DNA from: Schizochytrium sp. TIO01
Lineage: Eukaryota > Sar > Bigyra > Thraustochytrida > Thraustochytriidae
Assembly: GCA_004764695.1 (NCBI GenBank)
Contig: SMSO01000032.1
Span: 4,260,983 to 4,324,982, forward strand
Length of the DNA: 64,000 nucleotides
Reading direction: 5' to 3'
Position numbers and translations under genes: made by a program. Under the pieces are notes generated by a model. That model had not been told where the DNA came from, did not search any database, and worked only from the letters and a program-made list of their open reading frames with translations. Below, piece after piece: positions 42,892 to 52,400 of this stretch (position 1 is the stretch's first letter; the number at the start of each line of letters is the position of its first letter).

Positions 42892-43229
42892 TAATGAAAC
42901 GTGGTTATGATTACTTAGAGGTATTTGGGGAAATGTCTTAGGTGGTAGTAATTAGTTATTACTATGGCTAGGATTGTCTTGTAGAATGTGCTTGATAAAT
43001 TCAAGTGCTTCTGGTCGCTTTGGTATTTCGGGTCTGCCTGCAGGTTTTGCTTTTGCAGACTCCTCTTGATGCTTGCTTGATTCCCTTCATTCCCTGGTTG
43101 ATTCCAGCGCAGTGTTGTACATCACCCATCATGCCATCGTGACACTTTTGTCCTGCTCTCGTCAGATAGGGGCTCCTCTTAATCTTGCGAAGTCATGTCG
43201 CAGAGATGTGTCTGAATTCCTTCTCAGTA
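42892..43229 (-). repeat. 3' LTR of the copia element (left copy)
   Basis: 338 bp, TAATGAAAC...TTCTCAGTA on the plus strand. The last 68 bp of the gag-pol frame, including its stop, lie inside it. Confidence 0.93.
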
Positions 43230-46200
43230 CTCCCCCCAAGTCCGCCGGTTGAGCTTTCATGAGTGTGTCGCTATGTCTCCAATGTGGCTCAATAGGTAAG
43301 GACTTTGTCAAACAGTCTGAAGGGTTAAGTTGGCCGGGAATGTGATATACTTTGATCTTGCCTTCTTCTTGTAGTACTGATAAACTGAGATATTTGAGAG
43401 CCAAGTGTTTATTACGGTCGTTCCAGTGACCTCTGTTTAATACATCAACGAGTGACTGAGAGTCCGTGTAAATATGTATGACTCCTGTATTCACACCGAG
43501 TTCGTGTAAGAAATTTTTGACTCCTATTGCAGCTCGTGTGGCTTCATGAATACTCATCATTTCGGCTTCCAGGGTACTTAAGGCAATCATTGATTGGCGG
43601 GTGGATTTCCACAGTACTGTACTGTCGTTAATTCTAATCACATAACCAGAAACAGATTTAAGGTGAGGATCTTCAACTGCAGCATAACTCGCGTCTGCGA
43701 ATACGTTAATTTGTAAGTCTTGTTCGGAAGTATGTCCTCGTAATGTTAATCCATACTCCTGGGTTCCTTTAATGTAACGCATTATTCGTTTTAGGGCATG
43801 CATGTGAATGTCACCATTCTTATGTCCGTGTCTGCTGACTTGATGAAGTGCGAATGCTAAGTCGATCCTAGTCTGTCCTAAGTAAAGTAATTTTCCGAGA
43901 ATCGATCTGTAGTCCCTGTGTTGTTCCTCTATTGGATGGTCCGGTAAACTACACCCCTTTTCTAATGGTGTTTTAGTAAAGTTTGCGTTGGACATTCCAC
44001 TAGTCTCGAGTATCTTTGCAGCGAATTTTTCTTGCGAGATTGTGCACACTTTGTCTTGTCTGTTGTACTTGAATTTGAGTCCCAGGTAATACACTTCTTC
44101 TGGATTGTGTTGTACTTTTACCTCGTACTTGTTCATAAGTGCTTGAACAGTGTTGCGAACCGCATTTGTCGTTCCAAATATGAAAAGATCATCAACATGA
44201 GTAATGATAATGGAATTTTCGTTCATGTAGCAACTGGGATCAAATTTGCTTTTCCTGAGTCCACTGTCACAGAGTGTCTTTGACAAATGCTGGGACCAAC
44301 GTCTTGGGCTTGTTCGGAGGCCATAAAGTGAGCGAGCTAACTTATAAACATGTCCATCCGGGACTGTTACACCTTCAGGTGGTTCTACAAAGATATTCTC
44401 GTTGTCGTGGTCGATTTCAGCTTGAAGAAAGGCTGCGGACACGTCTAGTACTGCTGTTGCCCAATTTCGAGTTAGAGCAACTACAAGAGCAGTTCGAAGT
44501 GTTAGGCGATCTGAAGTTGGTGCATAGACGTCGACTTTCGATTCGAGTGGTTCGTCAAAGCCTTGCACAACTAGTCGTGCTTTTGCGATGTCTTCGATTT
44601 CTTTGTAGGTAAATACCCATCTGGCTCCCATGGTACCTGTGGTGGCAGTAGATCTTGGGACAAGTAAGAAAGTGCCGCTTCGTTCAAGGTTTGACCATTC
44701 TTTCCGAATAGCTTCTATCCAAGGTTCTTGATCTTCAGGCTTCATCCTTGTAAATTCTTTGTATGTCTTTGGAACTGTGATATTTGGAGTCAGTCGCATA
44801 ATGGAATTATGTGCTGTTTGCATGACATTGCTGTTGTTGGTTTTCTGCTTTACGGAATTTGTTAGATTCTCCCCCTGACGTGAAGCATGAAAGGCTCCGT
44901 CAGAACGTGGACGTTTGGTTCCGTGTTGAGTATGTGTCATGGAAACACGCTCCCCCATTCCTGAGAAGTCAGGTTGGGACTGCTCCCCCATTCCGGTTAC
45001 GGGTATATTTAGTGCACTGTATGTGTGTCTATTTGCTGCACCAAATGCAGTTTCAGCGTCAATGTTAATTCGTGTAACTGGAATTCGTGTACGATTGCTA
45101 CGTCTGATACCCGTGGTGATGATAGGTTCCTGTGAGGGTTTATAATCATCATCGTTATCATCAGCATCGTTTTCATCTCCTGCATTATGGGAGGGTGCTC
45201 TGAGTAGTGTATTTTGATCATTTGTACTTCTATGTGGTTCATAGGCATCTGCTTCGACTCTAGCAAAGTCAGGGTTCTCATAATCATCTGATACAAAGTC
45301 AGGGTTCTCATAATCATCTGATCCGGGGTTAGCGAAGTCAGGTTTCTCAGAATCGTCTGCTCCGGGGTTAGCGAAGTCAGGTTTCTCATTCATTAACATG
45401 ACCGCACTCGTCGCCCGTCTGGATAAAAGAGGGGAACTCAAAATCGGTTCATTTAGAGTGGGTGATAAAATATTAAGTGGAGACTGTGAGGTCATTCCAT
45501 CTTTGTCGGGCGGTAAAGCCTGAGCAGTGTGTTCAAGCGGTGAAGCTGTCACAGTACTGTTAGAGGATGTGTTTATAGTCGGGCGGTTAGTCCCCAAGGG
45601 TGTTACAGATGAAGGAGTAAGGTTAGTAGAGTTTGATACGTCAACCCAGTTATTGGTATCGGATGTATCATGTGGAGTGCGCGATAATGCAGGTGAGGTT
45701 AGTGGTCCAGAATTCAATGGATCTTCAAAGCAGTTGAGTACGCGATTCGTAATGAAGTCGTCATAGAAAACGACATCTCGGCTAACAACAAAACGTTTCG
45801 TATCTCGAGTTAGGATGAGATGTGTATCATAATTGTACTCCCGTGCAGGGCCTAGGTACAGGCCGCGTAGACCTCTAGGTGTAAGTTTGTTTGGAGGACT
45901 CTGATTCTTGAAGACCACGTCACTCCCAAAGATATGTAAATGATCAAGGGATGGCGGTTTGCCATAGTGACGTTCGTATGGTGAGATTCGATGGCGTTGA
46001 GTGCATAAACGATTCCGGAGATAGGCTGCGTGCTGATACGCGAGCCACCAGAATTTATCTGGAAGTTGTGCCGTACGGAGTAAGACTCGAGTAAGTCGTA
46101 GGAAAGTGCCATTTATTGATTCCGCTGGGTGTAGAGCGTGAGCTCCACTGGGACTAATGCTAAGTGTCCAATCCCATTCGTCACAGAGACGTCGGAATTC

Positions 46201-48120
46201 TCCATGAAGGAAATATTTGGCTCCGTCTACGTACAGGCGAGCTGGACGTTTCTCATAGCCATGCCAGTCGGCACGCCATCGTTTGAGAGCAATTGAAACT
46301 TCGCTCGGAGTAGTCATTCCGTATGGTTGAGCAATGTCTGAGGCTAAGTCTCGTGCTATCAGAACATATCGAATGTTCTTGGGTAAGCCATCGACAGGCA
46401 TTGGTCCTACTACATCAAGTGTCGCGGCTTGTTGTGGTTTGTAGGAACGTTCTTCATGTGGTCCCTGTGGGACAGGTCGCGTCTTGATGTTGCATTGAGG
46501 ACATCGAAATTTGATTTTGGAGACCGGGACGCCTAATGTATGTGACATCCGGATGGGATTAGGATGGCCCAGACGTAGATGCAATGTTAGCCAGTCCTTG
46601 TTATTGACTTGGGTAGTGGTTACTGCCAGAGCTTGTTGTTTGGTACTGAATGTTAGTGTTGGAGATCCATGATATGAACCCAACTGTATTTGTTCTGTAC
46701 TAGGGGTATCCATAATAAGTTGTCGTAAATGGATATCATAGCCTTGTACAAGAAGGTCACTTGTAGAGATGAGAGTAGATTTCATTGCTGGACAGTAGTC
46801 TGCCATGAGGCGTATCTGTGTAACTTTCCCGTCAGTGGTTGGAACCTCAAAGAGTGCAACTCCACCTTGAGTAACGGTAAGGTGTGTGCCGCCTGCCACT
46901 TCTATGCGTCTCTTATCAGGGAGATTGTAGAATTCTATGAATACATCTCGATTGGCGGTAATCGTTCTTGTGCATCCCGTATCTAAGATAGCCATGTTGG
47001 AGGGTATCGAAGGTCCCACATGGAATCCGTAACCATCGACATAAGTATCAAAGCTGTTGTTGTTCGTGGTCGAGTTGGTTGAGTTTGTAGGGATATGAAT
47101 GTTCTGCATGGTTACAGCTGGATCTGCACCTCGGTTGTTTGGCGGGGACGAAGGTCGTCGAGCCTTATGTGGGTGTTGTCGCTGCGGTTGATTCGCACGT
47201 GAGTGTGTATACTGCTGGCGCGGATGTGCACTTGGATAGGTTCTGCATTCGTCACCATAGTGCCCCTTTTTGCCACACCTTTTGCAGACAATGGTGCTCC
47301 GGTACGAACGTTTCCGATTGTACCGACCTTTGTTCTGTTGGTCAGGTGGACCTTGCGCCATCATAGCTGATTGTTGGACTGGTTCTCGAGCTGTTTTCGA
47401 GTATAGATGGTCATTTTCGTGAGGGTTTACATTGCCAAGTTCCTCTGCATCCATGTGGAGACTCTTTCTATTACCCGCCAGGATTGTCCTGAGTTCGGAA
47501 CTAGATGCGAATGACCCTATGCTGCTTAGTGTCGTAAGTAGCATTAATGAAGCAATTTCTTTTGCCACATTGTTTGGGTCCACATAAGTGAGTAGTTCTT
47601 CCACTATCGATTCTGCCTTAGCATAAAGGACTTTGAACTCTGATTTTCCTCGTCGTTGTCTCGCGATGAGTTCTTTTCTTGAGTTTAAGGCTGAGAATGC
47701 TTTTATCAAAGCTATGGCTCCTCCATTGTTTTTCGATAAGAAATGCGCTTCCAGGTTCTCCCATGCCTTGAGGCCTGACATGGTTTCTGTATTGTTCTTG
47801 TTCATGACGAAAAGTAAGTCTCCTTGTGAGCTTACTATTCCTACTAGAAAGGCATATAGTTTTGTATCCATAGCTAGTTTAGTCATTGGATCAGTACACG
47901 CTCGTATACTTGCTGGATTTAGGTTCCTTATATTCATATTAGTAAGTAATTCAATACGAGTTGTTCTCCACGTATCTATCCCACCAATCTTTATTTGGGG
48001 TAGACTCCATCTCGAGTGGTCGAAGATGGCATCACCTACGATCCTCCTATTTTCTCGGTTGGCACTGGCCGTCGCGTCTGTATGAGACGAGGAGGTTGCG
48101 TTTTCTTCGTGTTGAGACAT
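43162..48120 (-). CDS. Copia gag-pol polyprotein (gag, protease, integrase, reverse transcriptase, RNase H)
   Basis: ATG at 48120, TGA at 43162, 1652 residues, with no internal stop or frameshift. Gag has a CCHC zinc knuckle (CKRCGKKGHYGDEC) at about residues 278-291. The aspartic protease site LDTG is near 378. Integrase shows its zinc-binding HLRLGH...CPQC from about 516 and the catalytic residues in LDVVG, YVDGA and HPAES. Reverse transcriptase begins near ARWVFTYK (about 1165), with LDVSAAFLQ and the active site HVDD near 1307 in place of the usual YVDD. RNase H has FADAS, TLEAEM and YTDSQS (about 1472-1550). Between integrase and reverse transcriptase is a disordered region containing four EKPDFANPG-type repeats (about 909-950). 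All catalytic residues I can check are present, so the element could be autonomous. Confidence 0.96.
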   Translation of the reverse strand: MSQHEENATSSSHTDATASANRENRRIVGDAIFDHSRWSLPQIKIGGIDTWRTTRIELLTNMNIRNLNPASIRACTDPMTKLAMDTKLYAFLVGIVSSQGDLLFVMNKNNTETMSGLKAWENLEAHFLSKNNGGAIALIKAFSALNSRKELIARQRRGKSEFKVLYAKAESIVEELLTYVDPNNVAKEIASLMLLTTLSSIGSFASSSELRTILAGNRKSLHMDAEELGNVNPHENDHLYSKTAREPVQQSAMMAQGPPDQQNKGRYNRKRSYRSTIVCKRCGKKGHYGDECRTYPSAHPRQQYTHSRANQPQRQHPHKARRPSSPPNNRGADPAVTMQNIHIPTNSTNSTTNNNSFDTYVDGYGFHVGPSIPSNMAILDTGCTRTITANRDVFIEFYNLPDKRRIEVAGGTHLTVTQGGVALFEVPTTDGKVTQIRLMADYCPAMKSTLISTSDLLVQGYDIHLRQLIMDTPSTEQIQLGSYHGSPTLTFSTKQQALAVTTTQVNNKDWLTLHLRLGHPNPIRMSHTLGVPVSKIKFRCPQCNIKTRPVPQGPHEERSYKPQQAATLDVVGPMPVDGLPKNIRYVLIARDLASDIAQPYGMTTPSEVSIALKRWRADWHGYEKRPARLYVDGAKYFLHGEFRRLCDEWDWTLSISPSGAHALHPAESINGTFLRLTRVLLRTAQLPDKFWWLAYQHAAYLRNRLCTQRHRISPYERHYGKPPSLDHLHIFGSDVVFKNQSPPNKLTPRGLRGLYLGPAREYNYDTHLILTRDTKRFVVSRDVVFYDDFITNRVLNCFEDPLNSGPLTSPALSRTPHDTSDTNNWVDVSNSTNLTPSSVTPLGTNRPTINTSSNSTVTASPLEHTAQALPPDKDGMTSQSPLNILSPTLNEPILSSPLLSRRATSAVMLMNEKPDFANPGADDSEKPDFANPGSDDYENPDFVSDDYENPDFARVEADAYEPHRSTNDQNTLLRAPSHNAGDENDADDNDDDYKPSQEPIITTGIRRSNRTRIPVTRINIDAETAFGAANRHTYSALNIPVTGMGEQSQPDFSGMGERVSMTHTQHGTKRPRSDGAFHASRQGENLTNSVKQKTNNSNVMQTAHNSIMRLTPNITVPKTYKEFTRMKPEDQEPWIEAIRKEWSNLERSGTFLLVPRSTATTGTMGARWVFTYKEIEDIAKARLVVQGFDEPLESKVDVYAPTSDRLTLRTALVVALTRNWATAVLDVSAAFLQAEIDHDNENIFVEPPEGVTVPDGHVYKLARSLYGLRTSPRRWSQHLSKTLCDSGLRKSKFDPSCYMNENSIIITHVDDLFIFGTTNAVRNTVQALMNKYEVKVQHNPEEVYYLGLKFKYNRQDKVCTISQEKFAAKILETSGMSNANFTKTPLEKGCSLPDHPIEEQHRDYRSILGKLLYLGQTRIDLAFALHQVSRHGHKNGDIHMHALKRIMRYIKGTQEYGLTLRGHTSEQDLQINVFADASYAAVEDPHLKSVSGYVIRINDSTVLWKSTRQSMIALSTLEAEMMSIHEATRAAIGVKNFLHELGVNTGVIHIYTDSQSLVDVLNRGHWNDRNKHLALKYLSLSVLQEEGKIKVYHIPGQLNPSDCLTKSLPIEPHWRHSDTLMKAQPADLGGVLRRNSDTSLRHDFARLRGAPI
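43230..43239 (-). other. Polypurine tract of the copia element
   Basis: TTGGGGGGAG on the element strand, immediately before the 3' LTR. It is the expected plus-strand DNA primer site and lies inside the gag-pol frame. Confidence 0.8.
45255..45390 (-). repeat. Tandem repeat within pol (E[K/N]PDF units)
   Basis: Four related units of about 10-13 codons (EKPDFANPGADDS, EKPDFANPGSDDY, ENPDFVSDDY, ENPDFARVEAD) in the linker between integrase and reverse transcriptase. The near-identical DNA of the first copies points to recent duplication by replication slippage. Confidence 0.85.
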
Positions 48121-48138
48121 TTTTCCAAATGAGTTATC

Positions 48139-48152
48139 TTGGGCCCATAACC
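48139..48152 (-). other. Primer-binding site matching the initiator tRNA-Met anticodon arm
   Basis: On the element strand GGTTATGGGCCCAA directly follows the 5' LTR. Its complement, TTGGGCCCATAACC, reads as the anticodon arm (CAU anticodon) of eukaryotic initiator tRNA-Met. Drosophila copia primes with a 5' half-molecule of the same tRNA cut in the anticodon loop. Confidence 0.75.
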
Positions 48153-48489
48153 TAATGAAACGTGGTTATGATTACTTAGAGGTATTTGGGGAATGTCTTA
48201 GGTGGTAGTAATTAGTTATTACTATGGCTAGGATTGTCTTGTAGAATGTGCTTGATAAATTCAAGTGCTTCTGGTCGCTTTGGTATTTCGGGTCTGCCTG
48301 CAGGTTTTGCTTTTGCAGACTCCTCTTGATGCTTGCTTGAGTCCCTTCATTCCCTGGTTGATTCCAGCGCAGTGTTGTACATCACCCATCATGCCATCGT
48401 GACACTTTTGTCCTGCTCTCGTCAGATAGGGGCTCCTCTTAATCTTGCGAAGTCATGTCGCAGAGATGTGTCTGAATTCCTTCTCAGTA
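48153..48489 (-). repeat. 5' LTR of the copia element (right copy)
   Basis: 337 bp, identical to the left LTR except for one base change and one single-base indel. It carries the element promoter and transcribes leftward. Confidence 0.93.
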
Positions 48490-48494
48490 GCCTC
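48490..48494. repeat. Target-site duplication, right copy
   Basis: GCCTC, identical to 42887-42891. Confidence 0.8.
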
Positions 48495-48738
48495 CCTGAG
48501 CGAAAAAACCGAAAGGTACTGCACCCCTGTAAAGAAGCGAAATAACACCTCTTTTCCACCTTTCTGTCGTGTAGTTTTGGTACTAGAAGTATCTCATCCA
48601 TATTCATTTATTTCTAAATAGCTTGCTTCCTCCTCTTTTGGGAAGCAAATCAGGAACATTTAAGTCGGCAGACCAGAAAGCAATCCAGCGAAGACATTAC
48701 GGAAACGAACCAAGTTACCGACCCTCTGCTCTACCAAA

Positions 48739-49333
48739 ATGCAGCTTGTTCATTCAGTTGTATTGTTGGCTCTTGTTGGCGTGGCCACAGCTAACTCAAC
48801 GTCTAATCCCGTGAGTCTTATAGCCCAATATGTACAGAACCTCCAACCTGAGCTCTTTTCTGCTGGAACTCATCGTGCTCTGCAGGAACTGAGCGACTAC
48901 TCTGAATTCATAACATCATGTCTTTCGGCTTACCCCGGCATGCTTGCATGGTATAACTGCGAAACTCCATATATGTCTTCGGAATCTACTGAAGATGACC
49001 AGCTTTAGCGGTGTTGATGAGTGCGCTTACTTGAGCTCAATATTTTCAATGTTTTCCTCAAGCAGTAGCAGCAGCACCAGCAGCACTACCGAGGATACAG
49101 AATACACTGCTTGTGACACTGATAGCTCCGGAATGTCAGAGGACAGTCTTGGTAACATTACCGATACGAGTTCGACAATTGTAGCCCAATCAATCACAGA
49201 ATTTAACACTATTGCTGATCGCTGTGATGACATTGCTCCGGGTGTAGTTTCACGCCCCAGTTCGGCACCATTTAACGTCCCACCCTTTATGCTTCTAGCC
49301 ATGAGCTTGATTCTTTGCGTTCTCTATCAATAG
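48739..49333 (+). pseudogene. Decayed copy of the secreted/GPI-like surface protein gene at 53762
   Basis: ATG at 48739 starts a signal peptide (MQLVHSVVLLALVGVATANS) and a segment SEFITSCLSAYPGMLAWYNCE that matches DYVTSCLSQYSGLNAYLNCE of the intact paralogue. The frame stops at 49006-49008. The frame one base over continues with MTSFSGVDEC (paralogue ANFTGVSQC), an expanded Ser run, and a C-terminus like the paralogue's (FNT...C..IAP, then a hydrophobic tail) to TAG at 49331-49333. Relative to the paralogue about 70 codons are missing between the two parts and the frame shifts. A GT-AG pair would remove 52 bp (48950-49001) and restore one frame, but the removed DNA is homologous to coding sequence of the paralogue, so decay is the simpler reading. 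The retrotransposon ends about 250 bp upstream. Confidence 0.65.
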
Positions 49334-52300
49334 ATATTCAATCAGTCTATTCTTTCTTCTCTTTTTTTTTGCGCTCAAAATGCTTTAGTATATGTCTCGA
49401 AAGGACCATATACACCAGAGATCATTTGCAATTGTCTAATAGCCGCGTCGGAGTGTAGTAAAAATTTGATACTGCTTGATATTTTTCTCAGTCGACTAGA
49501 AGTTTGAAGGTGACTTCTTCAATAAATGCGAGACCACTCTTCTAAAGGTAATTCATCGAGAAATATGACGAATATTTAGTCTCATCAAGATTTTTTTGCG
49601 AATGTAAACTTTGAGCAAGAGGTAATGGTTTTAATTACGAGGAATATCTCTACACACAAATGCATCTATAGAACTTTGCGGTGTGGTAGGTCCATGTGCA
49701 TGTACCAGCTGAATTACTATGGGTTCTTAGCCAACGTGGGATTTTCGGATTTTGTTTTGATTTTGGAATCATAATCCTAGACATTAAATCCCTTGGAGGA
49801 AACAGTACATCGAGAGAGGGAACTGCGTTAAAGCTCATGAAGTTGATCTAGCTGCATCGAGTCCAAGAGACAAAGCTCAAGATTGATTTGTTTGGCTTAT
49901 GATTTGCATCGTAGGGCAGTTTAGGATGCACCCCATACATACCGAGCGGGGGATGGAACATAAAGGATTCTCGAAGAATACAATTTAAACTATTGACTCA
50001 CCCAGTAGACGGTATATATTTGAATACACCCGATCGACTGACTTTGCGTGGCCGCTCGCAGAGGGAATGCATCTGTCTCGAGACTAGAAGGTACAAATTC
50101 AAGTCACACCAATCACCTCTCTACGAAGGGAGGCAGATTTCTTAACGTGCAGTTCCGAGCGAAACAGGAAACTTACCTCACTTGGTAGAGGCGGCCCGTT
50201 CAATAAGTACCTCCATGGCCATGAATCTTAGCTAGACCAAATCCACTCAGGGCTTGTCTGCCAGATTCACGATGGAAATGTCGTGAGCTCATATTGTTTT
50301 AGGAAATGTACCAAAAGTGCGAAATTTCAAGCAGATAATATGGGCAGAGTTTGTGCGCTGACAAGGTGTAGATAATCCAGCATAAACACTAGCCAGTTTG
50401 AATGAGTTCGGAACTGCTGGATAGGAGTCCTTTACCGGGGTGCACTTCACTCACTGTTCTATCTTTGACTCAAGCCGAGACATTGTTATGAGATCTTTCG
50501 AAACCAGTGCACAAGCGTGAACACTTTCTACCAAATATAAATAAAATGTCCTTCGCTACGATGGTAGCAACACGATTTTCATGTATCATTATTGCAAATT
50601 TATTTGTTTCATTTGATGGACACCGTAGCGCTGGATAACCATGAAAATGCCCTGCACTAAGCTTGGTCAGCTAGCCTCAAATATTGGCACGGCTAACAAA
50701 GTCTGGGCAGATATTTTAGATTGGGATAGAATCATTATTTTCTTAGCTCCGCACTTGCTAACAAAAGTTCCTGACATTTGATACATAAAAGCACTTCACT
50801 ACGCCAGTACCTAAGGTGCCTCTACCTCTGCTAACTCTTCTGAATGGATATTACTTCAGTTGTTCTTACTAAGAAGAGTCACAGCGAAGAAAATGAGTTA
50901 GGTTTAAAATATTCAGTGGTTTTTATTGCCCACCCGGAATCACATTGAACAACCCGTAGATGCCCTGGAAACGTCCTTGAACAGGTAGCCCCTGCACAAA
51001 CTAAAAAGCACTTGCTATGTTCTTGGAAACCAATCAGGCGTGCATATGTTCTCCATGGGATTTGATTAGGGTAATTCGCCTCACTCACCTTCTTTCCCAA
51101 TAAGCTATGTTATCGTTTTAAAGATCACCTTTTTTTATTTTTTCCTTCCCTTTATAAATAACATATGCGGGAATAGATGACCCTTATTTTAATATGATTC
51201 TGTCCTTTAGATGAAAGTGCTATCACACGCTGTGGCAGTTGTGTATGCGAGCGTGGGTGTCTTTCGCACGAAAGTGCTATCTGAGGTTAGACTAGAGTAG
51301 TATATTCTAACTTAAAATTTTGGACAGTTGAGTCGGAAGGCCTTCGAAGGAACTTCTGAGGGACACTGGAAAACTAACCACAACTAAGGTGTGTATCATC
51401 CAAATACAGTTTCGAGGTGTAGTAAGTGATAGCGCCGAGTACTACACAGGTAGGGTAGTGTTTTGCAAGAACAAAATTACGGTTCGCTTAGGAAACAAGT
51501 TATTTGAAAAGACGAAATCGAAACTGGAGATCTTGCAAGTGCCTGTTTCCCGGTTGCTGCCCTCAGTTTGAAATGATGGAGCGAGCTAATACCGGATGCA
51601 AACCGAAACTGTGCACAGGCTGACTGAAAGGTGCATGTAGCTTCATTTGTTTGACTTTACAAATCACTCCAAAATTTGTCCTGAGGCATCTACAAGCACA
51701 ATGTTTAGTCATAAGATTACCTATTTGTTTTAGTAGTGTATCACATAGTAATGTTTGTGCAGAATTTGCAATTACATTTGTAAGACCCCCTGATGAACAG
51801 GCTTTCTATGAATAAGTCAATGATATGATGTTTGAAGGTTCCCCGTAAGAGTTCAAAACATCAAGAGCTTGAAGATGAACTGAATCCCATGAGGGATTGA
51901 CATTGTCCAGGTCAATTGAGCAGGCGTCAATTATAGGTGATCTACAAAATATGTTAAGCAGTGTCTAGCGCGCTGGAATATTGAAGAGTAACTCTGCGCT
52001 CCTCAGTAGTACCTTCTACTCCTCTCTTTTGAAAACTGGGCGCATTGTTCCCCACTTACTACTACTTAAAGTTTCTTACCTACCAGTGCTTGCACATGTA
52101 AAGGATGTCAATTTAAATGTATAAACTATGAATCTCAGAAATATACTGGCAGTGCATGGGACACTCAAGACAAAGTCTTAGACAAGTCTCCACTAGGCAG
52201 CTAAATGAAGGAACCCAGCCTACACACCAAACCTATCTACAAATAGTAAATTCTCCAGTTTTAAAGAGGTGAACTGAGTTCTCCGGCTCGTGGTATTAGC

Positions 52301-52388
52301 TTCCTTTCTTTGTCAAGAGCTATCACAACCAAGATCTTTTGATCACAAACTTTTCTCCATCAGCGAGTCGCCAAAACCGAGAATATCG

Positions 52389-52400
52389 CCCCCCCCCCCC
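52389..52400. repeat. Poly-C run
   Basis: Twelve consecutive C bases in AT-rich intergenic DNA. Confidence 0.9.

Larger units (their letters stand above)
42892..48489 (-). mobile_element. Complete Ty1/copia LTR retrotransposon
   Basis: 5598-bp element read on the minus strand. It has 338-bp (left, 3' in element sense) and 337-bp (right, 5') LTRs, a 5-bp GCCTC target duplication, a primer-binding site next to the 5' LTR, one uninterrupted gag-pol frame with integrase before reverse transcriptase (the copia order), and a polypurine tract next to the 3' LTR. The LTRs differ by one base change (43081 versus 48341) and one A indel (GGGGAAATG versus GGGGAATG), so insertion is recent and the element may be active. 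The duplication places the element ends at TA...TA instead of the usual TG...CA. Confidence 0.95.

Noticed and set aside
48422-48607. 61-codon minus-strand frame at the right LTR
   Set aside because: Its second half is the LTR copy of the gag-pol C-terminus; it is a by-product of LTR duplication.
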